From: Verrucomicrobiales bacterium
GTDB lineage: Bacteria > Verrucomicrobiota > Verrucomicrobiia > Verrucomicrobiales > Akkermansiaceae
DNA length: 30,416 nt
Direction: 5' to 3'
Assembly (NCBI GenBank): GCA_002729295.1
Contig: PBTU01000076.1
Location: forward strand, 1-30,416
Made by a program: the position numbers and the translations under genes. Position 1 is the first letter of the stretch. Each line of letters starts with the position of its first letter. The notes under the pieces are model-generated. The model was not told the DNA's origin. It did not search any database and saw only the letters and a program-made list of their open reading frames with translations. Shown piece after piece: positions 1 through 7,932 of the stretch.

Positions 1-1
1 A

Positions 2-49
2 TATGCCCAGGTCTTGCTCAGCGCCCACGAATTAATCCAAATCCAGTAG
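2..49 (+). CDS. 3' end of a PSD1-type (DUF1553) protein, partial
   Basis: Reading from base 2 gives 15 codons ending in TAG at 47-49. The residues YAQVLLSAHELIQIQ resemble the usual last helix of DUF1553 proteins ('.. aLLNsnEFly..'). The stop lies 5 bp before the DUF1501 start, the standard order of the PSD1-DUF1501 pair, which is seen again complete at 3916-7886. The rest of the gene is outside the window. The identification rests on a short tail plus context and is therefore tentative. Confidence 0.55.
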   Translation, partial: YAQVLLSAHELIQIQ

Positions 50-54
50 TCCCC

Positions 55-1497
55 ATGAAATTCCTCGAACACGAACTCGCGTACCGCCGGACGATGCAGT
101 CCCAGATGACCCGCCGCGATGCGCTTGCAAAAATGGGTGCCGGAATTGGGAGTATTGGTCTGGCAAGCATGTTTGGAAACAACGCCCTCGGCGCTGAAAC
201 CTCGGCCAATCCCCTCGCACCAAAAGCCCCGCACTTTGCCCCAAAAGCGAAGCGGCTCATTCAATTGTTCATGCCCGGCGGGCCCTCGCAAGTGGACACC
301 TTCGACTACAAGCCGATGATCGCCAAGCACGCCGGCGAACGACCGGAAAGCGTCAATCGCAAGTCGCTCCGCAATACCAAGTTGGGCCTGATGCCCTCGC
401 CCTTCGGATTCAAACAATATGGCGAATGCGGAAAATGGGTCAGCGATATTTTCCCGGAAACTGCCAAGTGTGTCGACGACATCACCTTCATCCACTCGAT
501 GCACACCGACATTCCCGAACACGCCGGTGGCATCCTCATGACCAACCTCGGCGCACTGCAACCCAACCGCCCGAGCATGGGCTCTTGGCTGACCTACGGA
601 CTCGGCGCGGAAACCGAAAACCTTCCGGGCTTTGTCGCGATGTCCCCGCGCGCCCAGCCCCGTGGAAAGATTGCCAACTGGGGCAACGCATTCCTTCCCG
701 GTGCCTACGCCGGATCTTATGTGAACATTCAAGGCATGAAACCGGATGCGGTCATTCGTGATTTGAAGAACTCCAATCTCTCGCGGGAAGAACAACGCAA
801 GCAGGCCGACCTCCTAACACAAATCAACAAGCTTCACCTGGAACGTCTCGAGCAGGATCAAAACCTTGAGGCTGGCATTCAGGCCATGGAGATGGCTTTT
901 CGAATGCAATTTTCGGTGCCGGAGGTTTTCGATGTTTCGAAGGAGAGCGAGGAGACCCGGAAGCTATACGGAGAAAGCGAATTTGCGAAAGGCTGCCTTA
1001 TCGCCCGACGTCTGGTTGAGGAGGGTGTGCGCGTCGTTCAGCTTTCACATTCGATCGACGGCTATGATATTGCCTGGGACACGGGTCATGGAGACATCGC
1101 CGGCGGTCATGCAAAGCTTGCCAAAGCCTGCGACCAGGGAATCGCCGCGCTTTTGAAAGATCTCGAAGGCCGCGGCCTGCTCGAAGAAACGCTCGTCGTC
1201 TGGGGCGGTGAATTTGGACGCGCTCCCACTTCGGAAGGCAAGAAAGGTCGTGACCACGATCACTACGGCTACACCACCTGGATGGCCGGCGGCGGTGTGA
1301 AGAAAGGATTCAGCTACGGCTCCACCGACGAATTTGGATTGTCGGCCGTCGAGAACCGCGTCCACGTCCATGACATGAACGCAACCATCCTCCACCTCAT
1401 GGGACTCGACCACAAGAAGCTCACCTATCGTTACTCCGGAAGAGACTACCGCCTCACCGACGTCCACGGTCACGTCGTACACGATATCATCGCTTAG
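55..1497 (+). CDS. DUF1501 domain protein, Tat-exported (first copy)
   Basis: This 480-residue protein belongs to the DUF1501 family, a sulfatase/alkaline-phosphatase-like fold found in large numbers in Planctomycetes and Verrucomicrobia; its substrate is unknown. The N-terminus carries a twin-arginine motif (R20-R21 in MTRRDALAKMG) and a short Gly/Ala-rich hydrophobic stretch, so Tat export is likely. Family landmarks visible are MPGGPSQVDTFDYKP near residue 80, WGGEFGRAP from W383, and the metal-site-like D400-H401-D402-H403 before WMAGGG. The end, SGRDYRLTDVHG, is also typical. The start at 55 is 5 bp after the previous stop, which implies translational coupling with the upstream PSD1 gene. 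ATGs at 94 and 109 are alternative starts that keep the Tat motif. The second DUF1501 protein at 6492-7886 is a clear paralogue, especially over the last 80 residues. Confidence 0.93.
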   Translation: MKFLEHELAYRRTMQSQMTRRDALAKMGAGIGSIGLASMFGNNALGAETSANPLAPKAPHFAPKAKRLIQLFMPGGPSQVDTFDYKPMIAKHAGERPESVNRKSLRNTKLGLMPSPFGFKQYGECGKWVSDIFPETAKCVDDITFIHSMHTDIPEHAGGILMTNLGALQPNRPSMGSWLTYGLGAETENLPGFVAMSPRAQPRGKIANWGNAFLPGAYAGSYVNIQGMKPDAVIRDLKNSNLSREEQRKQADLLTQINKLHLERLEQDQNLEAGIQAMEMAFRMQFSVPEVFDVSKESEETRKLYGESEFAKGCLIARRLVEEGVRVVQLSHSIDGYDIAWDTGHGDIAGGHAKLAKACDQGIAALLKDLEGRGLLEETLVVWGGEFGRAPTSEGKKGRDHDHYGYTTWMAGGGVKKGFSYGSTDEFGLSAVENRVHVHDMNATILHLMGLDHKKLTYRYSGRDYRLTDVHGHVVHDIIA

Positions 1498-1872
1498 TAC
1501 GAGGGTGCCAACTCCTCCCCGGGGAACGCGGTCTGGGGAGTGGGCGGAGGAACATCGTCTCGAGGAGCACTGTAATTTGACTTGAACGCGAATTCTTACA
1601 GTATCGCGGACATGCTCGTTGAACGTAAATGCCACCTCGTGTTCTTCGCTCTTTGCTCTGGGATTTCCTCGAACGTTTTGGGCGAAGAAAGCATGAAAGA
1701 CATGCTTGAAAAAGCAGACCGCTTAATAGAGTCGATCTATAAGGCCGGAGATTTCATAAGCGAAGTCATTTCCTCAGCGAAGGTAAGGGAACGGTCCTGC
1801 ACATGCGAAAGTACATGCTAAGAAACCTCCCGAATCACATGCCAGCGGGACCAAGGTAACTTCTCCTCTCTC
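1498..1872. other. 375-bp spacer with at most one small ORF
   Basis: Between the DUF1501 stop and the converging glycosyltransferase stop there is a GC-rich stretch (1505-1550) with an imperfect stem (ACTCC-CC against GGGGAGT) that lacks a T-run. It is followed by the small ORF listed separately at 1612-1821. No RNA gene or clear terminator is visible. Confidence 0.5.
1612..1821 (+). CDS. Small hypothetical protein, possibly exported or a gene remnant
   Basis: The ORF reads on from a TTG at 1582, but the ATG at 1612 gives a better N-terminus: MLVERKCHLVFFALCSG followed by small residues and GEES, a plausible though weak signal peptide. The remaining roughly 45 residues are charged and helical (MKDMLEKADRLIESIYKAG), ending in a Cys-rich tail (RSCTCESTC). 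I recognise no family. It follows the DUF1501 gene on the same strand after 114 bp. It could be a true small secreted protein, the 5' fragment of a lost gene, or a chance ORF. Confidence 0.25.
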   Translation: MLVERKCHLVFFALCSGISSNVLGEESMKDMLEKADRLIESIYKAGDFISEVISSAKVRERSCTCESTC

Positions 1873-3771
1873 CTATGAATGCGGCGGATCGATGGGGCCT
1901 GGCTTGGCAGGGGCGACTTTTGGGGTGTCACCGTCTGCATTGGCATCCGCGTCGCCATCACAGGCAGCTGCGGAGAGGGCAATACCCGCTGCAGCGGCGC
2001 TTGCGAGAAGTCGTTGGGCTTTGTGGGAATGCCCAAAGCGCTCGCGGCGGATGGTGAGCGAATTCTTATCGTGAATGCGGTAGACAACATTGCGGACTTC
2101 GTCATCGCGGAAGAACTCGCCGCCTGCTTTGAAGATGCGATGCCAGAGGTGATAGTCGTCAGCTCCGAGGCCCACGGCGCGCTCCTGGTAGTTTCCGGCT
2201 TTCCGGGCGATGCTGGTGCGCATCAAGACACTTGAGTGAGGTAACATGTTATCGTCCGAATTTCCGGTGAACATCGTTTCGATTGGCTTGTTTGGCCAAT
2301 GCAGGCGAGGAGTAATTTCCCCATCCTGCAAGGTATTCAGCATGCAGCCGTAGACATCAGCTTTTTCTCTTTCGAGAGTCTTCACCGCGCGCTCAAGGTA
2401 GTTGGGGAGAAGCTGATCGTCATAGTCGAGCGGCTTGTAGTATTCCGTGTCGCATTGCTCGAGGGCCTCGCGATGGAGCCAACTGCAGTGCTCGATGTCC
2501 GCCTTCAAACCAGTGCAGATCAGTGGCAAGTCAAAGCGCTTGGCAAGTCGTTCGCCCAAGGCCCATGGTCCGTCGACGAGAAGGACGACTTTAAATTTAC
2601 GATAAGTCTGCGAGGCAATACTGTTAATGGCATCGTCGAGATAAGCAGGGTCAACTCCATCGTGAATCCGCACGCCGAAAGTCACGGTCGCGTCCTCATG
2701 GTGCAGCGAGGTGTGGGTCAGGACTCCTAGAGTCTGTCCGTAGGCGCGCACGTAATTGGACCCGAGCGAAAGGTCGTCCACCGAAGCGAGACACTTCACG
2801 GGATCGAGCTTAGCCGCTTTCAAAATAGCGCGGTTCGCGATCTTGGCGAGGCGCTTAGGATTCTCGTGCCAATCGATGAGAACACCGTTTTGTCCTTTCT
2901 TGATGAATCTCGCGATGCCGCAGTCTTTCGTCACGACAACGGGAATTCCACAGCTCAACGCCTCCGCGGCAGTGAGTAAAAATCCTTCGCGCTTGCTATT
3001 CCCGAGCAGGACATGGCAGCCCTCAAGACGATGGCGATAATTGAAGGCGTCGAAATCGAGTGGCCGCACATCAAGACGATCCGCCACGCCGAGTTTCCGC
3101 GCCAACTTGTAAACCTCTTCCATCGCTTCGCCTTGCATCCGGAGCGTGTAATCCAGACCTGCAGTCTCCGCACCGGTCCAAGCCCGCACCACGATGTGCG
3201 GATTTTCCGCCAAGAGATATGGCAAGGTCATGAGACCCTTATCCTTAAGCGGACGCCCCATCCAGCCGACCACAAGACGGCCCTTGGGATCCAAATTTCC
3301 TTTCGCCATGCAAAACTCGGTTACCGGAGGAGGGAGAATTCCGCCGGAGGTGTGGCCATTCTCCTGAATCCAATCGCCGTAGCGATTCATGACTTGCTGG
3401 GAAACGCCCGCCACTGTCATGCCACGACGGCCTTCGTAGGCGTTGCTGAAATAGCGCCAGCCGGCATCGTCCCAGGAATGCAGCACGAGCGAGGTCGGCC
3501 GTTCCGGCAGGCCGTCTAGGTTTCCGTAACTTAAGAACCACATACTCGGATCTCCCGGGGCCTCGCGTGTGATGTTTCCGCAGTCAAATCCCCCTTTCAC
3601 CGCCTGATCAAGCAGTGGCGTATCATCGGACTGGCTGTATAATGTGGTCCGGTCGCGCACCCACTCTGGAAGAGCCTGAATATAGCGCAACACCGCGGTC
3701 TGCGCACCACCGAGAGCCATATTGTGACTTACAAAACAGGGAGCGACTTGAGGAAGTAGAGTATGGTTCAT
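1873..3771 (-). CDS. Two-domain glycosyltransferase (GT4 + GT2) with a lipobox-like tail
   Basis: This 632-residue protein has two glycosyltransferase domains. Residues about 10-345 are GT-B/GT4-like: GGAQ at 21-24, GWMGRPLKDKG near 169-179, and the nucleotide-sugar motif with E262 and E270 (EGFLLTAAEAL). Residues about 362-570 are GT-A/GT2-like: SIASQTYRKFKVVLLVDG near 384-401 and the acidic D449-Y-D-D metal-binding stretch. Such fusions usually add sugars to surface polysaccharides or glycoproteins; donor and acceptor cannot be read from sequence. After the GT2 domain the frame continues for about 50 residues with KAQRLLASAAAAGIALSAAAC (residues 584-604) and then a DGDADANADGD acidic, Pro-rich end. 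This looks like a lipoprotein signal placed at the C-terminus. No ATG, GTG or TTG lies in frame just before that segment, so it is not a separate gene. The gene is divergent from the PSD1 gene at 3916. Confidence 0.88.
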   Translation of the reverse strand: MNHTLLPQVAPCFVSHNMALGGAQTAVLRYIQALPEWVRDRTTLYSQSDDTPLLDQAVKGGFDCGNITREAPGDPSMWFLSYGNLDGLPERPTSLVLHSWDDAGWRYFSNAYEGRRGMTVAGVSQQVMNRYGDWIQENGHTSGGILPPPVTEFCMAKGNLDPKGRLVVGWMGRPLKDKGLMTLPYLLAENPHIVVRAWTGAETAGLDYTLRMQGEAMEEVYKLARKLGVADRLDVRPLDFDAFNYRHRLEGCHVLLGNSKREGFLLTAAEALSCGIPVVVTKDCGIARFIKKGQNGVLIDWHENPKRLAKIANRAILKAAKLDPVKCLASVDDLSLGSNYVRAYGQTLGVLTHTSLHHEDATVTFGVRIHDGVDPAYLDDAINSIASQTYRKFKVVLLVDGPWALGERLAKRFDLPLICTGLKADIEHCSWLHREALEQCDTEYYKPLDYDDQLLPNYLERAVKTLEREKADVYGCMLNTLQDGEITPRLHWPNKPIETMFTGNSDDNMLPHSSVLMRTSIARKAGNYQERAVGLGADDYHLWHRIFKAGGEFFRDDEVRNVVYRIHDKNSLTIRRERFGHSHKAQRLLASAAAAGIALSAAACDGDADANADGDTPKVAPAKPGPIDPPHS

Positions 3772-3864
3772 CAGTGATCGGGTGAAAAATTAATGCTAAA
3801 TATTAAGTTAACTATTGCGAAGCGTAATGCGGAAAATCGCGTGCGCAACAGGCTCATACACGTA

Positions 3865-3870
3865 TATAAT
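3865..3870 (+). promoter_or_regulatory. Putative -10 box (TATAAT) for the PSD1-DUF1501 operon
   Basis: A perfect TATAAT lies 45 bp upstream of the ATG at 3916 within an AT-rich divergent region. No good -35 hexamer is present at 16-18 bp, so this is tentative. If real, it sits downstream of the longest-ORF start (3793) and supports the start at 3916. Confidence 0.35.
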
Positions 3871-3915
3871 CGAGAATACCCTCCAAAATATTCGAAATTT
3901 GCCCGAGTTTATCTG

Positions 3916-6495
3916 ATGAATCGTCCCATCCATATGTTATTAGTGCTTGTCGGAGTGATTATTATCGCTCCTGCGCTTTCGGACGAAAAAGCTCCCCATT
4001 GGTCCTTTCAGGCTCTCGAAAAGCCTGCCGAACCAGCCCTTCCCGACAAAAGCTGGGTTCGCAATCCCATCGATTCTTTCGTCAAAGCCAACCTTCTCGA
4101 CGCGAATTTGCGAGCGAACCCCGAGGCGGATAAACTGACCCTCATTCGTCGGCTCACCATCGATCTTACCGGCTTGCCACCCACCATCGAGGAAATCGAC
4201 GCATACCTCGCCGACTCTTCACCCGACGCCTACGCCAAGCTCGTTGACCGGCTCTTAGACTCGCCCCATTACGGCGAGCGCTGGGGACGGCATTGGCTTG
4301 ATGTCGCGCGCTACGTGCAGGGTAAGACCAAGGTGGCGGCCGTCGACCGCGTCGATATGGCAGAACCATATCGCGACTACGTGATCCGTGCGCTGAATTC
4401 CGACAAGCCCTACGATCGCTTCGTCACCGAGCAACTTGCCGGGGACTTGCTGCCGCCCTCAAAAGACCCCATCGCCTCTCTCGATCAACTGGCAGCTTCA
4501 GGCTTCCTCTCGATCGGTCCGTGGTTCTCCGATTGTGCCGATCCGAACACCTTGCGGATGGACATCATCGACGAACAAATCTCGGCCACCTCGCAGGCCT
4601 TTCTCGGGATGAACTTCTCCTGCGCCCGTTGCCATGATCACTTCTTCGATCCCATCCCCACGCGCGACTACTACGCCTTGGCCGGAATTTTTGGTAGCAC
4701 CCGCATCGTCGACAAGATGAACAAAAACTGGCGGGACGGAAGATTTCGTCTGACCCGCCCTCAAGCCACGCCGGAGGAAATTTCCACCGCCCAAAGAATT
4801 TCAGATCGCATCGCCAAACTACGCAAATCCCGTTGGTCGGTTCTCAAAGAGGCGAGAGAAAAACTCCTCGCAAAAGTACAACCCCGTCTCGCGGATTACG
4901 ATCAAGCTCTCGCGGATTTGCCCAAGATGCCCATCGTTGAAATCGAAGCGGAAGACTACCACGGACAAAACAACGTCCGGCGGGTTGAGCTCGACGGCGA
5001 GATGCTCGTCGAAACACAACGAGCCCGTCTCCAGTGGGTGCAATACCGGCCAAGCTTGCCGATAGCCGGAACCTACACCGTCTATCTTCGCTGTGCTGCT
5101 CCCGAGGCCCTTCCCATCGAGCTCAAGCTGGACGGAGAGACCGTCTTCAAAGATCAAATCGTCCCGGCAAGCGGCGGCTGGGAAATGGAACACTTCCGCT
5201 GGGTCAGCCTCGGCTCATTTCAATTTCGCAAAGGCACCACCGATGCTCGCTTCTGGGCCCAGGAGCATTCCTCATTGCCTCGCTTCGATAAGATCCGCTT
5301 TGTCCGTACTCCGCCGAATCGCTGGCACCTCATCAACGACCATGCGACAGAGCACGGCGTCGAGCGCCCCATTCTTTCGGAGTTACAGATCGATCGATCC
5401 GCTTGGCCCCCGAATGTGGCCGACACCGAACGCTTCGTCACACTCCCCGCGCTCGAAGATCTCGACCGCAAAATCTCGGCGCTTCAAAAAGAATCTCCGA
5501 GGTTGCCCCGCATGCTCGCCGTTACTGACCAAGCCGAGATGAAAGACGAACCAGTGCACCTGAAGGGAGAGGTCTACAAAGTCGAAGCCGAAGCCGTCCC
5601 GCGCAGCGTGCCAACCATAGCGAACTCATTTCTCTCAAGTCCGAAAATTCCCGCAGATACAAGCGGTCGTTTGCAATTAGCCAAGTGGATCGTCGACGAT
5701 AACAATCCTCTCACCGCCCGAGTGATTGCGAACCGACTCTGGCAGGGACACTTTGGACGCGGCATTGTCGGCACTCCCGGCGACCTCGGCATTCAGGGAA
5801 TGAGGCCCACCAATCAGCCCTTGCTGGATTGGCTCGCCGCGACCCTCATCAAAGAGAAATGGTCTCTCAAGGCTCTACATCGAATCATCGTCAACTCCTC
5901 GACCTATCGCATGAGCAGCGAATCAAATTCCACCGCCTTGTCTCGGGACCCCGATAACAAACTTCACTGGGGATATCCCCGTCGTCGACTCGAGGCGGAA
6001 GCCATTTACGACGGCATGCTCACCGCCAGCGGCAAGGTTCCGCGCCAGCCCAGCAGGCAGCCCCTCGACAACAATCGCTCGAAAGACCGCGCTCTTTACA
6101 TTCTCACCTCGAGCCGTTCGCCACTCGGGATGGGAATCGAAATTCGCAAAATGCTCTCCCTCTTCGGCTACGACCCTTCCGGCGTCCCGGTCCACCAACG
6201 CGACCATTCCGCGACCACGGCACAATCACTTTTTTGGTTAAACAACAAGTTGCCAAACTACTACGCAACGAAGCTCGCCGAACGACTGCTCGCCATGCCC
6301 GACCTGACCGAGGAGAAACGAATCACGATGGCCTTCCGCATCGCCATCGGACGACCACCCACCCCCGAAATCATGAGGCGCACCCGGTCCTACCTCGACC
6401 ACTGCCGTGCAAGCCAATCGCTCGAGGAAAAAGAATCCTGGAGCCGGATCTGCCTTGGAATTTTTTCTTCCGACACCTTCAGCTATCTCGAATGA
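3916..6495 (+). CDS. PSD1-type protein: DUF1549 + CBM-like insert + DUF1553
   Basis: The predicted product has 859 residues and is exported by a Sec signal (MNRPIHMLLVLVGVIIIAPALSDEK). The open frame extends to 3793, but those 41 residues are basic and precede the signal peptide, so ATG 3916 is preferred. DUF1549 spans about residues 50-250 and contains the family's CxxCH motif (C236-A-R-C239-H240-D-H), which could ligate one c-type haem. Residues about 344-465 (EIEAEDYHG ... WVSLGSFQF ... DKIRFVRTPP) resemble a CBM6/CBM35-like beta-sandwich, suggesting glycan binding. DUF1553 begins near residue 575 (DTSGRLQLAKWI, NRLWQGHFGRGIV) and runs to the end. There is no separate N-terminal PSCyt1 cytochrome domain. 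The stop overlaps the next start (ATGA), so it is coupled to the DUF1501 gene. The enzymatic role of this widespread pair is unknown. Confidence 0.92.
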   Translation: MNRPIHMLLVLVGVIIIAPALSDEKAPHWSFQALEKPAEPALPDKSWVRNPIDSFVKANLLDANLRANPEADKLTLIRRLTIDLTGLPPTIEEIDAYLADSSPDAYAKLVDRLLDSPHYGERWGRHWLDVARYVQGKTKVAAVDRVDMAEPYRDYVIRALNSDKPYDRFVTEQLAGDLLPPSKDPIASLDQLAASGFLSIGPWFSDCADPNTLRMDIIDEQISATSQAFLGMNFSCARCHDHFFDPIPTRDYYALAGIFGSTRIVDKMNKNWRDGRFRLTRPQATPEEISTAQRISDRIAKLRKSRWSVLKEAREKLLAKVQPRLADYDQALADLPKMPIVEIEAEDYHGQNNVRRVELDGEMLVETQRARLQWVQYRPSLPIAGTYTVYLRCAAPEALPIELKLDGETVFKDQIVPASGGWEMEHFRWVSLGSFQFRKGTTDARFWAQEHSSLPRFDKIRFVRTPPNRWHLINDHATEHGVERPILSELQIDRSAWPPNVADTERFVTLPALEDLDRKISALQKESPRLPRMLAVTDQAEMKDEPVHLKGEVYKVEAEAVPRSVPTIANSFLSSPKIPADTSGRLQLAKWIVDDNNPLTARVIANRLWQGHFGRGIVGTPGDLGIQGMRPTNQPLLDWLAATLIKEKWSLKALHRIIVNSSTYRMSSESNSTALSRDPDNKLHWGYPRRRLEAEAIYDGMLTASGKVPRQPSRQPLDNNRSKDRALYILTSSRSPLGMGIEIRKMLSLFGYDPSGVPVHQRDHSATTAQSLFWLNNKLPNYYATKLAERLLAMPDLTEEKRITMAFRIAIGRPPTPEIMRRTRSYLDHCRASQSLEEKESWSRICLGIFSSDTFSYLE

Positions 6496-7886
6496 ATCCG
6501 CTCAGCATAGACTCCCTGCCGACCCTTTCACGCCGTTCCCTCATGGGCATGAGCGGGCTGGCACTCGCGGACTTACTCACGCGACAGGCTTGGGCCAACA
6601 CAGCGGGAAACAGTTCGATACTTGAACCTCATTTCCCGGCCCGGGCCAAGCGGATGATCTTTATCCTCCTGGATGGCGGCCTCTCCCAGATCGACTCCTA
6701 CGACTACAAACCACGCCTCCAAAAAGAACATGGCAAGGAATTGCCGGAGTCGATTCAAGCTCCAAAGTTCACCTTCGCGCAGCGGGGACGCATCATTGGT
6801 TCACCCTTCGAATTCAAACAATGGGGCGAGACCGGACACTGGGCCAGCGACCTGTTTCCCGAGGTCAACCGCAAATGGATCGACAAGCTTTGCTTTATCC
6901 ACTCGCTGCACCACGACAACGAGGATCACACCACAGCCATGTCGATGCTCAACACCGGCGTGCCCCGGGAGATCCGGCCCGCGATGGGAAATTGGCTGCT
7001 CTACGGACTCGGGTCCGACAATGGAAACCTGCCCGGCTACATCGATCTCACTCCCAAAGACAACCGCACCTTTCCTTCGGGCTTCCTGCCCTCCGTCTAT
7101 TCCGGTGCGCCCATTTTCAAATCCAGCAACGATGGCCTGAAGTGGGACAATCTCAAAGCTGGCTTCAAAAGTCAGCGCGAGCACCTCGATTTCATCCGAG
7201 GCCTAAACACCAACCCGCTTGAAATCGAACTTCGCAATCGCGAGCTCGCCTTCCGCATGCAGAGCGTGGCTCCCGGAATCATGGATCTAAACCAGGAATC
7301 AGAAGCAACTCGCAAGAGCTACGGCATCGGACAAAACCACACCGACGAATTTGGGCAAACTCTCTTGCTGGCCCGACGCTTTGCCGAATCCGGAGTGCGC
7401 TACATCACCGCAACCCACTCCACCTCACGCTACGGGAATCTTTGGGATCAACACGCCAATCTGGAAAAAGGACACCGCGGCAATGCCCATGCAGTCGACC
7501 AGCCCATTACCGCGCTCTTGAGCGACCTCGAAGCTCGCGGTCTTTTGGACGACACCCTCGTCCTCTGCGGCAGTGAATTTGGCCGTACTCCAAGTCGCGA
7601 ACTCTTCGATGGCCAAATGGGTCGGAGCGACAACGGCCGTGATCACAATCCCCACGGCTTCACGATGTGGATGGCCGGTGGCGGCACCAAACCCGGATAT
7701 CATCACGGCGCGACCGACGACTACGGCTTCTATGCCGCCGAAAACAAAGTCTCCATCCACGATCTCCACGCCACCATCCTGCACCTAATGGGCATCGATC
7801 ACGAACGCCTCACCTATCACCACTCCGGCCGGGATTACCGTCTTACCGATGTCTTTGGCAGCGTGGTCGAAGAATTGTTGGCCTGA
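6492..7886 (+). CDS. DUF1501 domain protein, Tat-exported (second copy)
   Basis: The product has 464 residues from ATG 6492, whose ATG overlaps the TGA of the PSD1 gene. The longer frame from 6234 lies entirely inside the PSD1 coding region and is rejected. The N-terminus has R14-R15 (LSRRSLMGMSG) and a hydrophobic stretch ending AWANTA, consistent with Tat export. DUF1501 landmarks include DGGLSQIDSYDYKP, FKQWGETGHWASDLFPE, CGSEFGRTP, GRDHNPHGFTMWMAGGG and the closing SGRDYRLTDVFG. Compared with the copy at 55-1497, the C-terminal third is strongly similar while the middle differs, including the insert RELFDGQMGRSDN before GRDH. The two PSD1-DUF1501 units therefore look like an old duplication with possible divergence in substrate. 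Confidence 0.93.
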   Translation: MNPLSIDSLPTLSRRSLMGMSGLALADLLTRQAWANTAGNSSILEPHFPARAKRMIFILLDGGLSQIDSYDYKPRLQKEHGKELPESIQAPKFTFAQRGRIIGSPFEFKQWGETGHWASDLFPEVNRKWIDKLCFIHSLHHDNEDHTTAMSMLNTGVPREIRPAMGNWLLYGLGSDNGNLPGYIDLTPKDNRTFPSGFLPSVYSGAPIFKSSNDGLKWDNLKAGFKSQREHLDFIRGLNTNPLEIELRNRELAFRMQSVAPGIMDLNQESEATRKSYGIGQNHTDEFGQTLLLARRFAESGVRYITATHSTSRYGNLWDQHANLEKGHRGNAHAVDQPITALLSDLEARGLLDDTLVLCGSEFGRTPSRELFDGQMGRSDNGRDHNPHGFTMWMAGGGTKPGYHHGATDDYGFYAAENKVSIHDLHATILHLMGIDHERLTYHHSGRDYRLTDVFGSVVEELLA

Positions 7887-7932
7887 ACCTAGAGCCTTGG
7901 CAATGTGATCCGGATGGCTAGGCTCCCGGCTC

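Noticed and set aside
1504..1545. GC-rich imperfect stem after the first DUF1501 gene
   Set aside because: It has a mismatch and no following T-run, so it does not meet terminator criteria.
3793..3915. 41-residue extension of the PSD1 protein
   Set aside because: Highly basic sequence ahead of a good signal peptide, and a candidate -10 box lies inside it.
6234..6491. N-terminal extension of the second DUF1501 gene
   Set aside because: It overlaps the DUF1553 coding region out of frame and would bury the Tat signal; the ATGA overlap at 6492 is a better start.
7887..7932. Imperfect hairpin (CCTAGAGCC with GGCTAGG) before pepA
   Set aside because: The stem is bulged and has no T-run; too weak to call a terminator or operator.
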